NCBI RefSeq assembly: GCF_900100275.1
Contig: NZ_FNET01000014.1
Span: 62,001 to 126,000 of the forward strand
Direction: 5' to 3'
DNA length: 64,000 nt
Origin: Lentzea albidocapillata subsp. violacea
GTDB taxonomy: Bacteria > Actinomycetota > Actinomycetes > Mycobacteriales > Pseudonocardiaceae
Made by a program: the position numbers and the translations under genes. Under the pieces are notes generated by a model that searched no databases, was not told the DNA's origin, and saw only the letters and a list, made by a program, of their open reading frames with translations. Within the stretch, counting starts at the first letter, position 1. Each line of letters starts with the position of its first letter. Of the stretch, positions 32,475 to 42,393 are shown piece by piece.

Positions 32475-35400
32475 GTGGCGGCGAGGGGCGAGACGCAGGC
32501 GAACGTCGAGGTGAGCACGCTGGTCGTGCCCGCCTGGATGCTGCGTTGGCGAGCACCCGAGCTTGCTCTGGTGCTCGGCGAGCGTGCGGTCGCGCTCGCC
32601 TCCACCCGCCGCGACGAAGCCGACCGCCTGCGTGCGGAGTCGCTCGTGGTCTTCGCGGGCAACCGCATGGGCCGCGGCGTCCGCGTCACCGACAGGGCGA
32701 TCGACGCCCTGAAGGCGGCGGAGGCCGCCGGTGAGTACGAGACCGCCTGGCTGCTGCGCGTCGAACTAGCGGCGTGCGCGCGGTCCGTCGGTGCCCCGCT
32801 GACGGGGTTCGCGGCGGTCACGCCGGTGCTCGAAGCGCCGGACGTGCCCGCGGAACTGCGGGCGTCCGCGCTGGTGCAGGCCAGCGAGTGCCTCGTCACG
32901 GTCGGCCGCGGCGACGAGCCCACGCGGGCTCTCGCCGAGGCGGACCAGCTCTACGTCGCCGACGCGACACTCGACGGCGACACACGGCTGCTGCTGCGCG
33001 GCCTGATCCGCGCGGTGCAGGCCGCGCAGCACCGGCGGTGGGGCGATCTCGCCGCCGCCATCGGTGCCGCACGTGAAGGCCTCGACCTGCTGAGCAGGTT
33101 CTCCGATCCGTGCGCGGACAGCGGCCAGGCCGCCGGCCGGCTCACGCTGGAGCTGGTGCTCTCGCTGATGGACGCGAACCGCCTGCTCGACGCGAGCGAC
33201 GTCGGCGCGCCGCTGCTCGACCGCCCGGTGCGTGCGCCGTCGGCGTCCGCGGCGGGGTGGTTGCGCCTGGCGCTGGCCACGCGCGTGCACCTGCCCGCCG
33301 GCAGGGTCGCGCTGGCCAGGGAGATGCTGCGCGAGGCAGCGGTGAGTGCCGAACGCCACCAGCTCGACACGGTGCTGGCCGAAAGCCTGCTCGCACTGGC
33401 CCACGTGCACGAGGTGTCCGGTGAACTGGCCGACGCGCTCACGAACCTGCGCTCCGCGCACGCCGCCGAACGCCGCCGTGCGCGCGCCGTCTACGCGGTG
33501 CGCGCCCGGCTCGCCGCCGAGTTCTCCGGCGTCCACCGCCAGCCCGCCGATCTGCACCAGCAGCTGGCGAGCGTGCTCCGTCCCGCCGAGGGCGTGCAGG
33601 TGGTCACCGACGGCGTGCTGTCCGCCGCTCTGAAGCAACAACTCCGGCAGTGGCGCCCGGTCCAGGTCCGCAAGGGCGACGGGCTGAAGGTCAAGCGCGT
33701 ACGGCGCGCTGCCGAAGACATGACCGTGGAAGGTTTGTCCGCGGCCCGACAACACGCCGCCGACCGGTGGCGCATGGTCCAGCCGTTCGGCGAGCCCGAT
33801 GACAAGACCCCGGAAGCCGTGGAACCGCCACCCGCACCCCTGCCGTCATCCTCTTCGTCATCCTCCTCCGACCGCACCGTCCCCGCCTCCGGCCTGATCG
33901 CGTCCGCGGGCGCGATGGTGAGCGGCCGCCGCCGTGCCGCCCGCGTGGCCGCCGGCGAGATCGACGACGACCGGCCGACCACCATCGCCGAAATTCCCGT
34001 CACACCAGCGCTTACCGAGCCAGAGCCGCAGCAGGAACAGCCGCCGCTCAGCATCGAGCAGGAACGCAAGCGCAAGGTCGAGCAGCAGCTCATGGAGCTG
34101 CAGCGCGAGGCCCGCCGCCAGATCGAGGCGGAACGCGCCGCCCGCGCCGAACAACGCGCCCAGGCCGAACGCGAAGCCCAGGCCGCCGAGGAAGCCGCCC
34201 GCCAGGAAACTGCGCGTCAGGAAGCGGCCCGCCAGGAGGCCGCCCGCCAGGAAGCGGCCCGCGAAGAGGCAGCGCGTCAGGAAGCCGCCAGACAGGAAGC
34301 CGCACGCCAGGAGACCGCGCGTCAGGAACTGGCCAGGCAGGAAGCCGCGCGCCAGGAAGCCGTGCGCCAGGAGGAAGCCCGGCGCGAGGCAGCGCGCCAG
34401 GAAGCGGTCCGCCGCGACGTCGCCCGTCAGGAAGCGGCGCACCAGGAGGTCACCCGCCAGGCCGTCGAACGCGAGAAGGCCGCCAAAGAGGCTGCTGCCC
34501 GCGACGAAGCGGCTCGTGCGCAGGCCGCCGCGCGCGACGAGGCGTCCGGATCCCAGTCGGAGAGCGTGCTGGACATGCTCAAGGCCCAGGGCCTGCGAGC
34601 GGGCGGCCGCCGCCGCGCCCGAGACGCCGAGCCCGAGGCCAAAACCCCGTCGTGGCGCGTGCAACCCCCGTCGGGCCTGCGCCAGGACAGCCCCGCCGCG
34701 GAACCGTCGCAGAACTACTTCGACGACTCCGGCATCTCGGCGCGCCCCGGCTACTACGGCGACCCGGACAGCCCGGGTCGCTCGGGCCTCGCCGCGGCGT
34801 TCTCCCATCCGCCGGCGGCCCCGGACTTCGGCCCGCACGTCGACGAACCGGCATACCCGCTGCAGACCCCGGCGGCAGGCTTCCCGGCCGCCGCCGACCC
34901 GGACGAGCGCAAGCTCCCGGACCTGGACTTCAGCGGCCTCGACTTCGGCACCCCGAAACCGAAGCCCGGCGCCTCCATCCCCGTCCCACCCGCTCCAGCG
35001 GAAGCCCCGGACCCGGAGCCGGAGCACAAGCCGCTCCCGGCCATCCCGGACCCGATCCCGTCCGTTCCGATCCCGGCCGAGACCCCGCCGGCCCCGGAAC
35101 GGGACCTGCTGTCGGCGACGTTCCTGAGCTCGGCGGACATGGACGACGACCCCTCGGACGTCCCCACGACCCCGGTGCGCGTGCAGTCGCAGCCGGACCA
35201 GGCGTCCGGTGCCCAGACCACCTTCGGCACGCAGACCACCTTCGGCACCCAGTCCTTCGGCTCCCAGCCGGCCTTCGGCACTCAGTCGGGCTTCGGCACC
35301 CAGACGGGTCACAGCACCGAGCCGGGCTACGGCACCGATGCGGCGTCCCCCGCCGGCCAACCGGCCGAGCCGGTTTCGCCTGACTCCGACGCGCCGACCG

Positions 35401-36473
35401 AGAAGCGCTTCCGCGCGGTCGGCGAGCCTGACCCGGCAGGCGAAGCAACGCGCATTACTCCGGCGAACGAGCCGCCCGACCGGTCGGGCCGCCCCAGCAG
35501 CCGCCGCAGGCCGAGCGACCTGAGCCTCGCCGACCTCCTGGCCGAAGCGCTGGTCGCCTACGAGACGGGCCGTCGCTCCGACGAGGAACTGCTCGAGGTC
35601 ACGGATCTGAGCTCCTCGGACTGGTCGGCCACACCACCCGGCCCGGACACCACGTCGGCAGACCAGCCCGCCCGCCCCGCCGAAGCCGAGCAGCCCGCCG
35701 ACGCGGACCCGGCGCTACGGCCGGGGGAGTCGTTCGGCGCGGCCACCGATCTCCAGGCCGCCTCGCAGCCGGCCACGGAAGCCACGCCCAACTCGGACGC
35801 CTACTTCCAGCGTGTCGGCGCCCAGCAAGACTCGCCGGACGCGGTGTTCGGTTTGGGCAGCTCCTTCGGTTCCCAGCAGGACTCGACAGGGGAGGCTGTG
35901 TCTTCGTCGGACGCGCTGTTCGGCGCGGGTCGGCGGTTCGGTGCGCAGCAGGACTCGGCAGCGGATGCTGCGGCTTCGTCGGACGAGTTGTCCGGTTCGG
36001 GTCGGCGGTTCGGCGCCCAGCAGGATTCGGCGGGGGACACTCCGCCGAGTTCGGAGGGATTGTTTCGGTCGGGCCTGTCTTTCGGCGCCCAGCAGGATTC
36101 CGAGGCAGCGGACTCGCAGTTCGGTTCCGGCCAGCGGTTCGGTGCCCAGCAGGACTCGGTGGCGGAAACCCCACCCGGTTCGGAGGGGTTGTTTCGGCCG
36201 GGTCCGTCCTTCGGCGCTCAGCACTCGCCAGCCTCGTCGGATGCGCTGTTCGGCTCCGGCCAGACCTTCGGTTCTCAGCACCCCCCAGCGGAGTCACCCG
36301 ACCAGCCGTCGAGCCAGGCGTCCTACTTCCTCGCGGAGCCGGAGCCGGAGTCCGCGCAGGAGAAGACCGGGCCGATCGCCGCGGTGCCGGCGGCGTCGGA
36401 CAGCGAGACCACCGGTCCGATTCGCCCTTTCCGGGCGGACGGGCCTGCAGGCTGGACGCTGCCGGGGGCGTGA
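32475..36473 (+). CDS. 1332-residue modular, largely disordered protein with Phe-Gly and Gln repeats
   Basis: The start is GTG 32475, 18 bp after ettA. Residues 1 to ~400 are alpha-helical and TPR-like (ALVLGERAVALASTRRDEADRL, AALKQQLRQWRPVQVRKG); residues ~400-455 are basic and Pro/Ser-rich. A long Ala-Arg-Gln-Glu helix with 5-residue period follows at about 573-666. A Pro-rich disordered segment then leads to FG[TS]Q motifs at residues 917-943. The tail (about 1114-1270) has eight copies of FG[AS]Q[QH] spaced mostly 24 residues apart. There is no signal peptide or membrane helix. It shares an operon with ettA. Function is unknown; it may be a scaffold or condensate-forming protein (speculation). 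Confidence 0.75.
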   Translation: MAARGETQANVEVSTLVVPAWMLRWRAPELALVLGERAVALASTRRDEADRLRAESLVVFAGNRMGRGVRVTDRAIDALKAAEAAGEYETAWLLRVELAACARSVGAPLTGFAAVTPVLEAPDVPAELRASALVQASECLVTVGRGDEPTRALAEADQLYVADATLDGDTRLLLRGLIRAVQAAQHRRWGDLAAAIGAAREGLDLLSRFSDPCADSGQAAGRLTLELVLSLMDANRLLDASDVGAPLLDRPVRAPSASAAGWLRLALATRVHLPAGRVALAREMLREAAVSAERHQLDTVLAESLLALAHVHEVSGELADALTNLRSAHAAERRRARAVYAVRARLAAEFSGVHRQPADLHQQLASVLRPAEGVQVVTDGVLSAALKQQLRQWRPVQVRKGDGLKVKRVRRAAEDMTVEGLSAARQHAADRWRMVQPFGEPDDKTPEAVEPPPAPLPSSSSSSSSDRTVPASGLIASAGAMVSGRRRAARVAAGEIDDDRPTTIAEIPVTPALTEPEPQQEQPPLSIEQERKRKVEQQLMELQREARRQIEAERAARAEQRAQAEREAQAAEEAARQETARQEAARQEAARQEAAREEAARQEAARQEAARQETARQELARQEAARQEAVRQEEARREAARQEAVRRDVARQEAAHQEVTRQAVEREKAAKEAAARDEAARAQAAARDEASGSQSESVLDMLKAQGLRAGGRRRARDAEPEAKTPSWRVQPPSGLRQDSPAAEPSQNYFDDSGISARPGYYGDPDSPGRSGLAAAFSHPPAAPDFGPHVDEPAYPLQTPAAGFPAAADPDERKLPDLDFSGLDFGTPKPKPGASIPVPPAPAEAPDPEPEHKPLPAIPDPIPSVPIPAETPPAPERDLLSATFLSSADMDDDPSDVPTTPVRVQSQPDQASGAQTTFGTQTTFGTQSFGSQPAFGTQSGFGTQTGHSTEPGYGTDAASPAGQPAEPVSPDSDAPTEKRFRAVGEPDPAGEATRITPANEPPDRSGRPSSRRRPSDLSLADLLAEALVAYETGRRSDEELLEVTDLSSSDWSATPPGPDTTSADQPARPAEAEQPADADPALRPGESFGAATDLQAASQPATEATPNSDAYFQRVGAQQDSPDAVFGLGSSFGSQQDSTGEAVSSSDALFGAGRRFGAQQDSAADAAASSDELSGSGRRFGAQQDSAGDTPPSSEGLFRSGLSFGAQQDSEAADSQFGSGQRFGAQQDSVAETPPGSEGLFRPGPSFGAQHSPASSDALFGSGQTFGSQHPPAESPDQPSSQASYFLAEPEPESAQEKTGPIAAVPAASDSETTGPIRPFRADGPAGWTLPGA
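34190..34470 (+). repeat. 15-bp tandem repeat coding for Ala-Arg-Gln-Glu-Ala units
   Basis: Around 18 degenerate 15-bp units (like GCCCGCCAGGAAGCC) inside the big gene encode repeats of AARQE, RQETA and the like, giving a highly charged single helix. Confidence 0.8.
35223..35303 (+). repeat. Five FG[TS]Q motifs
   Basis: Phe-Gly-Thr/Ser-Gln appears five times, at residues 917, 923, 928, 934 and 940 of the large protein, spaced 5-6 residues. Confidence 0.85.
35814..36287 (+). repeat. 24-residue repeats with FGAQQDS cores
   Basis: Eight copies of [FV]G[AS]Q[QH] start at residues 1114, 1131, 1155, 1179, 1203, 1222, 1246 and 1265. Most spacings are 24 residues (72 bp), with shorter units of 17 and 19. 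Between cores lie Ser/Asp/Phe-Gly spacers such as SSDALFGSG. Confidence 0.9.
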
Positions 36474-36853
36474 GGTGGCCAGCACCACACCTCAAGCCTT
36501 GCCCAACCCCGCTGGCCCGGTGCCGGGCGAGGAGGCGGGGGAGCGGCTGCGCGGCGACCGGTGGTGGGCCGGTCGGTGATGTTCTGCGGTTCGGCGGTGG
36601 TCACGATGCCGCTGGGCCCATGATCGGATGAAAGCGGTGGACCGGCCGGGTGTCGGGGCCGGCGGAGTTCGCCGGTGCCCGGTCGGGTCCGTTGTGCGGA
36701 AAGCCTTGTCGCCACTGATGACGTGACTCGATTCAGCCCACGATTCAGTGGTCCGTCAGTGCCCCTCCCGTTGCCGGTGACGGCCGCCACCCCATCTAGG
36801 GTGGGGTCGGACCCGGCACACAGAGGTGCCGGATAGCGTGGAGTCGCCTGAAG
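36474..36853. other. Intergenic region before gdh
   Basis: 380 bp with no supportable gene. A short TGAGGTG/CACCTCA hairpin lies right at the end of the large gene (36471-36494). A TAGGGT at 36797-36802 is a possible promoter -10 element for gdh. Nothing else is seen. Confidence 0.4.
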
Positions 36854-39800
36854 ATGACCTCGACTGGAGCCCCGACCCGAACCGACGACGTCTCCGCGGC
36901 CACCGCCGCGGGTGATGGCAGTCCAACGGCCAGTCCTGAGCAGGTCCGTGACGAGCTGATCGAACGGGCCGCCGCCAATGCCCCCGAACTCGCTGATCTG
37001 ATCCGCCTCTTCTACCGGCACGTGCCCGCCGAGGAAGTCAACGACGACGACCCGGTGGACCTGGTCGGAGCGGTGCGGTCGAACTACCAGCTCGCCGAGA
37101 GCCGTGTTCCCGGACGCGCCGCTGTGCGCATCCTGAACCCGACCCGCGGGACCGACGGGTGGCAGTGTCCCGTCACCGTGGTCCAGGTCGTCACCGACGA
37201 CATGCCCTACCTCGTCGACTCGGTCGCGTCCGAGCTCACGCGGGGTGGCGTGCAGGTGCAGCGCGTTGTGCACCCGATCGTCGTCGTGCGGCGTGATCCG
37301 GTCACCGGCGAGCGCACCGAGGTGCTGCCGACCGCCGATCCGGCCGATCCGCCCGCCGACGCGCTGGCCGAGTCGTGGATGAACATCGAGGTCGACCTCA
37401 TCACCGACCCCGATCGTGCCCGCGAGCTCGAGACGCGGCTGCTGTCGGTGCTGACCGACGTCCGTGAGGTCGTCGAGGACACCGATCGCATGGCCGCGAC
37501 GGCGCTGCAGCTGGCCGAGCAGCTGGAGAAGGACTCGTCCGAGGCCACCGAGGACGGCTCGAAGCTGCTCAGGTGGCTCGCGGACGGGCACTTCACGTTC
37601 ATGGGCTACCGGCAGTACGAGCTGGTGCGCGAGGACGGTGAACCGGCGCTGCGGGCCGTGCTCGCGAGCGGTCTCGGCGTGCTGCGCCAGGACAGCCTCG
37701 CCGCGCGCAGCCTCACCGCCGGGCCGGACAACGGCGCGCAGGCGCTCAGCCCGGACCTGCTGGTGCTGACGCAGGCGAGTGCGCAGAGCAGCGTGCACCG
37801 CAGCGTCTACCCCTACTACGTGGGCGTGAAGACGTTCGACGCCGAGGGCAACGTCTCCGGCGAGCACCGCTTCCTGGGCATCTTCAGCACCACCGCGCTG
37901 CACGAGAACGTGCTCGACATCCCGGTGATCGAGCGCCGCGTGCGCGACGTGATCCACCGCGCGGGCTTCCCGCTGCAGTCGTACTCCGGGCAGCGGATGC
38001 TCGAGGTCATCCAGAACTACCCCCGCACCGAGCTGTTCTCGGTGGACGCCGAGACGCTCTACCAGGTGACGACGGGTGTCATCGCGCTCGCGGAACGCCG
38101 CCGGCTGCGGCTGTTCCTGCGCCGCGACCCGTTCGGCCGCTTCTTCTCGTGCCTGGTCTACCTGCCGCGCGACCGCTACACGACGACGAGCCGCCTCGCG
38201 ATGCAGGAGGTGCTGCTCGCCGAGCTCGGCGGCCTGAACCTCGAGTACAGCGCGCGCATCGGCGAGTCCGCGCTGGCCCGCGTGCACTTCATGGTGCACA
38301 CGGATCCCGCTCGCACGCTGGAGCCGGACGTCCACGCGATCCAGGGCAAGCTCGCCGAGGCCGTGCGCAGCTGGGACGACCGCATGGTCGAGGCCGTCGT
38401 CGGTGACAACGGCGAGCTCGGCGCCGAGTCGGCCACGGAGCAGGGCCAGCGGTTCGCCACGGTCTTCCCCGAGGCCTACAAGGAGGACTTCTCCGCCGCC
38501 ACGGGGCTCGAGGACTACCGGCGCATCGAGGCGCTCGCCGAGGGCGACCTCGACATGGTCTTCTACGTGCCCGAGAACGCCGAGGCGGGGGAGCGGCGCT
38601 TCAAGCTCTTCGTGACCGGCGAGGGCATCACCCTGTCGGACGTGCTGCCGATGTTGCAGCGCATGGGCGTCATCGTGGTCGACGAGCGGCCGTACGAGAT
38701 CGCGCGCGAAGACGGCGTGCAGTGCTGGATCTACGACTTCGGCCTGCGCATCGACAAGGCCGCGCTCGCCCAGCTGTCCGAGGCCGACCTCGACCACGTG
38801 CGGGTGCGCTTCCAGGACGCGTTCGCCGCCGTCTGGCGCGGTGAGGCCGAGGTCGACAGGTTCAACTCGCTGGTGCTGCAGGCCGGGCTCACCTGGCAGC
38901 AGGCCGCGATGCTGCGCGCGTACGCGAAGTACCTGCGGCAGGCCGGCACGCCGTACTCGCAGGACTACATCGAGGACGCCGTGCTCGGCCACACCAGCGT
39001 GGCCATCGCGCTGGTCGCGTTGTTCGAGGCCCGGTTCGACCCGCGGCTCGACGACGCCACGCGCGCCGACCGCACCGAGACGATGGTCGTCGAGACCGGC
39101 AAGCTGATCGACGACGTCACGAGCCTCGACGCGGACCGGATCCTGCGCAACCTGCTCACGCTGATCAACGCCACGCTGCGGACGAACTACTTCTTCCGCG
39201 ACGCGGAGGGCACCGCGCGGCCGTACCTGTCGGTCAAGCTCGACCCGCAGGCCATCCCGGAGCTGCCGCAGCCGCGCCCGAAGTTCGAGATCTTCGTGTA
39301 CTCGCCACGCGTCGAGGGCGTGCACCTGCGCTTCGGCAGCGTCGCGCGCGGTGGTCTGCGCTGGTCCGACCGTCGCGAGGACTTCCGCACGGAGGTGCTC
39401 GGCCTGGTCAAGGCGCAGGCCGTGAAGAACGCGGTGATCGTGCCGGTCGGCGCGAAGGGCGGCTTCGTCGTCAAGAAGCCGATCGCCCCCACCGGCGACC
39501 CCGGCATCGACCGCGAGAACTTCATGTCCGAGGGCATCGCCTGCTACAAGATGTTCATCTCGGGCCTGCTCGACCTCACCGACAATCTGATCAACAACGA
39601 GGTCGTGCCCGCGTCGCAGGTCGTGCGCTACGACGCCGACGACACGTACCTGGTCGTGGCCGCGGACAAGGGCACCGCGACGTTCTCCGACATCGCGAAC
39701 GGCGTCAGCCAGAGCTACGGTTTCTGGCTTGGTGACGCGTTCGCCTCCGGCGGCTCGATCGGCTACGACCACAAGGCCATGGGCATCACGGCCAAGGGCG

Positions 39801-41797
39801 CGTGGGAGAGCGTGAAGCGCTCGTTCCGCGAGCTCGGCGTGGACACGCAGACCGAGGAGTTCACGGTCGTCGGCATCGGCGACATGTCCGGTGACGTGTT
39901 CGGCAACGGCATGATGCTCTCGGAGCACATCCGGCTCGTGGCCGCGTTCGACCACCGGCACATCTTCATCGACCCGAACCCGGTCGCGGACACGTCGTTC
40001 GCCGAGCGCGTGCGCCTGTTCAACGTGCCGCGCTCGTCGTGGGACGACTACGACCGCTCGCTCATCAGCGAGGGCGGCGGCATCTTCCCGCTCACCGCCA
40101 AGTCGATCCCGATCTCCGAGCCGGCCCGCGTCGCGCTCGGGCTCGACGAGGGCGTCGTGAAGCTCTCGCCGCCGGAGCTCAAGAAGGCGATCCTCCTCGC
40201 GCCGGTCGACCTGCTCTGGAACGGCGGCATCGGCACGTACGTCAAGGCGTCGACCGAGTCGCACGGGGATGTCGGCGACAAGGCGAACGACTCGATCCGC
40301 GTCAACGGCGACGAGCTGCGCGTCAAGGTCGTCGGTGAGGGCGGCAACCTGGGCCTGACCCAGCGCGGCCGCATCGAGTTCGCCCGCAAGGGCGGCAAGG
40401 TCAACACGGACGCGCTCGACAACTCGGCCGGCGTCGACTGCTCCGACCACGAGGTCAACATCAAGATCCTGCTGGACCACCTGGTCCGGGAGGGATCGCT
40501 GGACCAGTTGCAGCGCAACGAGGTCCTCGCCGAGATGACCGACGAGGTCAGCGACCTCGTGCTGGCGGACAACTACTCGCAGAACAACGTCCTCGGCGTC
40601 AGCCGGGCGCACGCCGCCCCGATGCTGTCGGTGCACGCGCGTCTCACGGCGGACCTGGAGCAGCGCGGCGCGCTCAACCGCAAGCTGGAGGCACTGCCGA
40701 GCGCGGCGGAGTTCAAGGCGCTGGAGAAGCAGGGTTCGGGCCTCACCTCACCGGAACTCTCCACGCTGCTCGCGTTCACCAAGCTCACGCTGAAGGAAGA
40801 GCTGCTCGCGAGCGACATCCCGACGATCGACACGTTCACCCGCAAGCTCCCGGACTACTTCCCGAGCCTGCTGCGCGAACGCTTCGGCGCCGAGATCCCG
40901 AACCACCCGCTGGCCCGGCAGATCATCACGACGGTCGTCGTCAACGAGGTCGTCGACGGCGGTGGCGTGTCCTACGCCTTCCGCCTGGCCGAGGAGATGA
41001 GCGCGCCGGTGACGGACGCGGTCCGCTCCTACGCCGTCGTCACCCAGGTCTTCGACCTGCCGCGGATCTGGCGCGAGATCCAGGCGCTCGACACCGTGGT
41101 GCCGACGGACGTCCAGGACAGCATGGTGCTGGAGACCCGCCGCCTGCTGGACCGCGCGTCCCGCTGGCTGCTCTCCAACCGTCCCCAGCCGCTCCAGGTC
41201 GGCTCGACGATCAACCGCTTCCGCGGCGTGGTCGAGGAGCTCAGCCCCTTCGCCTTCGAACTGTTGCAGGGCAAGGAACTGGACGTCGTCGCCGGCAAGG
41301 CGGACCGGTACGTCGAACAGGGCGTCCCGGCCGAGCTGGCCCGCAAGGTGGCCGCGCTGCTCTACATGTACGGCCTGCTCGACGTCACCGAGATCGCCGA
41401 ACTGGCCGAACGCGAGTTCGGCCCGACCGGCGGCGCGGGCCCGGAGCGCACGCACCGGGAGACGGCCGAGCTGTACTTCGCGCTGTCCGACCACCTCGAC
41501 ATCGACCACATGCTGGACTCGGTGACGAGCCTGGAGCGCGGCAACCGCTGGCACGCCCTGGCCCGGCTGGCTCTCCGCGACGACTTCTACTCGTCGCTGC
41601 GGGCCATCTCCGTCGACGTGCTGAGGGCGAGCGACGAGGGCGACACGCCGACCGAGAAGATCTCCAAGTGGGAGCAGGCCAACGCTTCCCGCCTGGCTCG
41701 CGCGCGCGGCGCGCTGGAGGAGATCAACCGGGTCCACCAGCTGGACCTCGCGACCCTGTCCGTCGCCGCCCGTCAGGTGCGGAGCATGGTCAGGTAG
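36854..41797 (+). CDS. gdh: Large (180-kDa type) NAD-specific glutamate dehydrogenase
   Basis: 1647 residues, the length of the L-180 GDH class (Rv2476c is about 1620). The long N-terminal regulatory part is followed by the catalytic region near residues 830-1100 with SVARGGLRWSDRREDFRTEV, VPVGAKGGFVVKK (catalytic Lys) and GIGDMSGDVFGNGML-like GDMSGDVFGNGM. It deaminates glutamate to 2-oxoglutarate with NAD+, with allosteric control; in mycobacteria it is inhibited through the GarA system. Start ATG 36854. A strong terminator follows. Confidence 0.95.
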   Translation: MTSTGAPTRTDDVSAATAAGDGSPTASPEQVRDELIERAAANAPELADLIRLFYRHVPAEEVNDDDPVDLVGAVRSNYQLAESRVPGRAAVRILNPTRGTDGWQCPVTVVQVVTDDMPYLVDSVASELTRGGVQVQRVVHPIVVVRRDPVTGERTEVLPTADPADPPADALAESWMNIEVDLITDPDRARELETRLLSVLTDVREVVEDTDRMAATALQLAEQLEKDSSEATEDGSKLLRWLADGHFTFMGYRQYELVREDGEPALRAVLASGLGVLRQDSLAARSLTAGPDNGAQALSPDLLVLTQASAQSSVHRSVYPYYVGVKTFDAEGNVSGEHRFLGIFSTTALHENVLDIPVIERRVRDVIHRAGFPLQSYSGQRMLEVIQNYPRTELFSVDAETLYQVTTGVIALAERRRLRLFLRRDPFGRFFSCLVYLPRDRYTTTSRLAMQEVLLAELGGLNLEYSARIGESALARVHFMVHTDPARTLEPDVHAIQGKLAEAVRSWDDRMVEAVVGDNGELGAESATEQGQRFATVFPEAYKEDFSAATGLEDYRRIEALAEGDLDMVFYVPENAEAGERRFKLFVTGEGITLSDVLPMLQRMGVIVVDERPYEIAREDGVQCWIYDFGLRIDKAALAQLSEADLDHVRVRFQDAFAAVWRGEAEVDRFNSLVLQAGLTWQQAAMLRAYAKYLRQAGTPYSQDYIEDAVLGHTSVAIALVALFEARFDPRLDDATRADRTETMVVETGKLIDDVTSLDADRILRNLLTLINATLRTNYFFRDAEGTARPYLSVKLDPQAIPELPQPRPKFEIFVYSPRVEGVHLRFGSVARGGLRWSDRREDFRTEVLGLVKAQAVKNAVIVPVGAKGGFVVKKPIAPTGDPGIDRENFMSEGIACYKMFISGLLDLTDNLINNEVVPASQVVRYDADDTYLVVAADKGTATFSDIANGVSQSYGFWLGDAFASGGSIGYDHKAMGITAKGAWESVKRSFRELGVDTQTEEFTVVGIGDMSGDVFGNGMMLSEHIRLVAAFDHRHIFIDPNPVADTSFAERVRLFNVPRSSWDDYDRSLISEGGGIFPLTAKSIPISEPARVALGLDEGVVKLSPPELKKAILLAPVDLLWNGGIGTYVKASTESHGDVGDKANDSIRVNGDELRVKVVGEGGNLGLTQRGRIEFARKGGKVNTDALDNSAGVDCSDHEVNIKILLDHLVREGSLDQLQRNEVLAEMTDEVSDLVLADNYSQNNVLGVSRAHAAPMLSVHARLTADLEQRGALNRKLEALPSAAEFKALEKQGSGLTSPELSTLLAFTKLTLKEELLASDIPTIDTFTRKLPDYFPSLLRERFGAEIPNHPLARQIITTVVVNEVVDGGGVSYAFRLAEEMSAPVTDAVRSYAVVTQVFDLPRIWREIQALDTVVPTDVQDSMVLETRRLLDRASRWLLSNRPQPLQVGSTINRFRGVVEELSPFAFELLQGKELDVVAGKADRYVEQGVPAELARKVAALLYMYGLLDVTEIAELAEREFGPTGGAGPERTHRETAELYFALSDHLDIDHMLDSVTSLERGNRWHALARLALRDDFYSSLRAISVDVLRASDEGDTPTEKISKWEQANASRLARARGALEEINRVHQLDLATLSVAARQVRSMVR

Positions 41798-41810
41798 TAC
41801 CGAGCGAGAA

Positions 41811-41846
41811 CCGGGGCGCCGCGGAATCCCCTCCGCGGCGCCCCGG
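41811..41846 (+). terminator. gdh terminator
   Basis: Perfect 14-bp stem CCGGGGCGCCGCGG with its complement around an AATCCCCT loop, 14 bp after the gdh stop. Confidence 0.85.
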
Positions 41847-41961
41847 CCGTTCTCAGACCACCACTACGCGGGACATAGATCGAGTATCGAGAGCTGCTTA
41901 TCGATTTTCAATCGGCCGGTGTGGAGGTCCTGTGCAGGTCGGTCAACGGTAGGGTCCCTGC

Positions 41962-42393
41962 ATGGGTGTCTTCGTCACTGGTGTGCGGCCTCGATGGTCG
42001 GACATGGATGCGTTCGGCCACGTCAACCACGCGAACACGGTGACATTGCTGGAAGAAGCCCGCATCGAGCTGCTGTTCACCGAAGCCGCCCGCCACGGGG
42101 TCAAGGAACTGGCCGAGGGCATGGTCGTGGCGAAGCTCGTGGTCGAGTACCTCGCGCCGATCGTGTTCACCGGCGAAAGCGTCGTGGTGGAGTTGTCGGT
42201 GCGGGAGTTGAAGTCCGCGTCGCTGACGCTCGACTACGTGGTGCGCGGCAGCCGTGACGCGAACAGCCCGGTGGTGGTCAGGGCGGAGACGCTGATGGCG
42301 CCCTACAACGTGACGACAGCACGACCGCGCAGGCTGACCGAGGCCGAGCGCGACTTTCTCGCCGGGTGGCGGGCAGGGGGAAATGGTGCCTGA
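41962..42393 (+). CDS. Acyl-CoA thioesterase (4HBT hotdog fold, Rv2475c-like)
   Basis: 143 residues. The hotdog signature is RPRWSDMDAFGHVNHANTVTLLEEARIELL: Asp in WSDMDAFGHVNH is the 4HBT catalytic acid position. EYLAPIVFTGESVVVEL follows. It hydrolyses acyl-CoA thioesters; chain specificity is unreadable. Start ATG 41962. The 3' end overlaps the next gene by 11 bp, so the two are co-transcribed. Confidence 0.88.
   Translation: MGVFVTGVRPRWSDMDAFGHVNHANTVTLLEEARIELLFTEAARHGVKELAEGMVVAKLVVEYLAPIVFTGESVVVELSVRELKSASLTLDYVVRGSRDANSPVVVRAETLMAPYNVTTARPRRLTEAERDFLAGWRAGGNGA

Noticed and set aside
34190-34470. Possible phage tail fibre or coiled-coil gene by itself
   Set aside because: It is one segment of the continuous 1332-residue frame, with no independent start signal.
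36323-40636. Long open frame on the minus strand antisense to gdh (about 1437 codons)
   Set aside because: It is a high-GC shadow of the large gdh and the preceding gene, with low-complexity Arg/His/Val-rich composition and no family motif.
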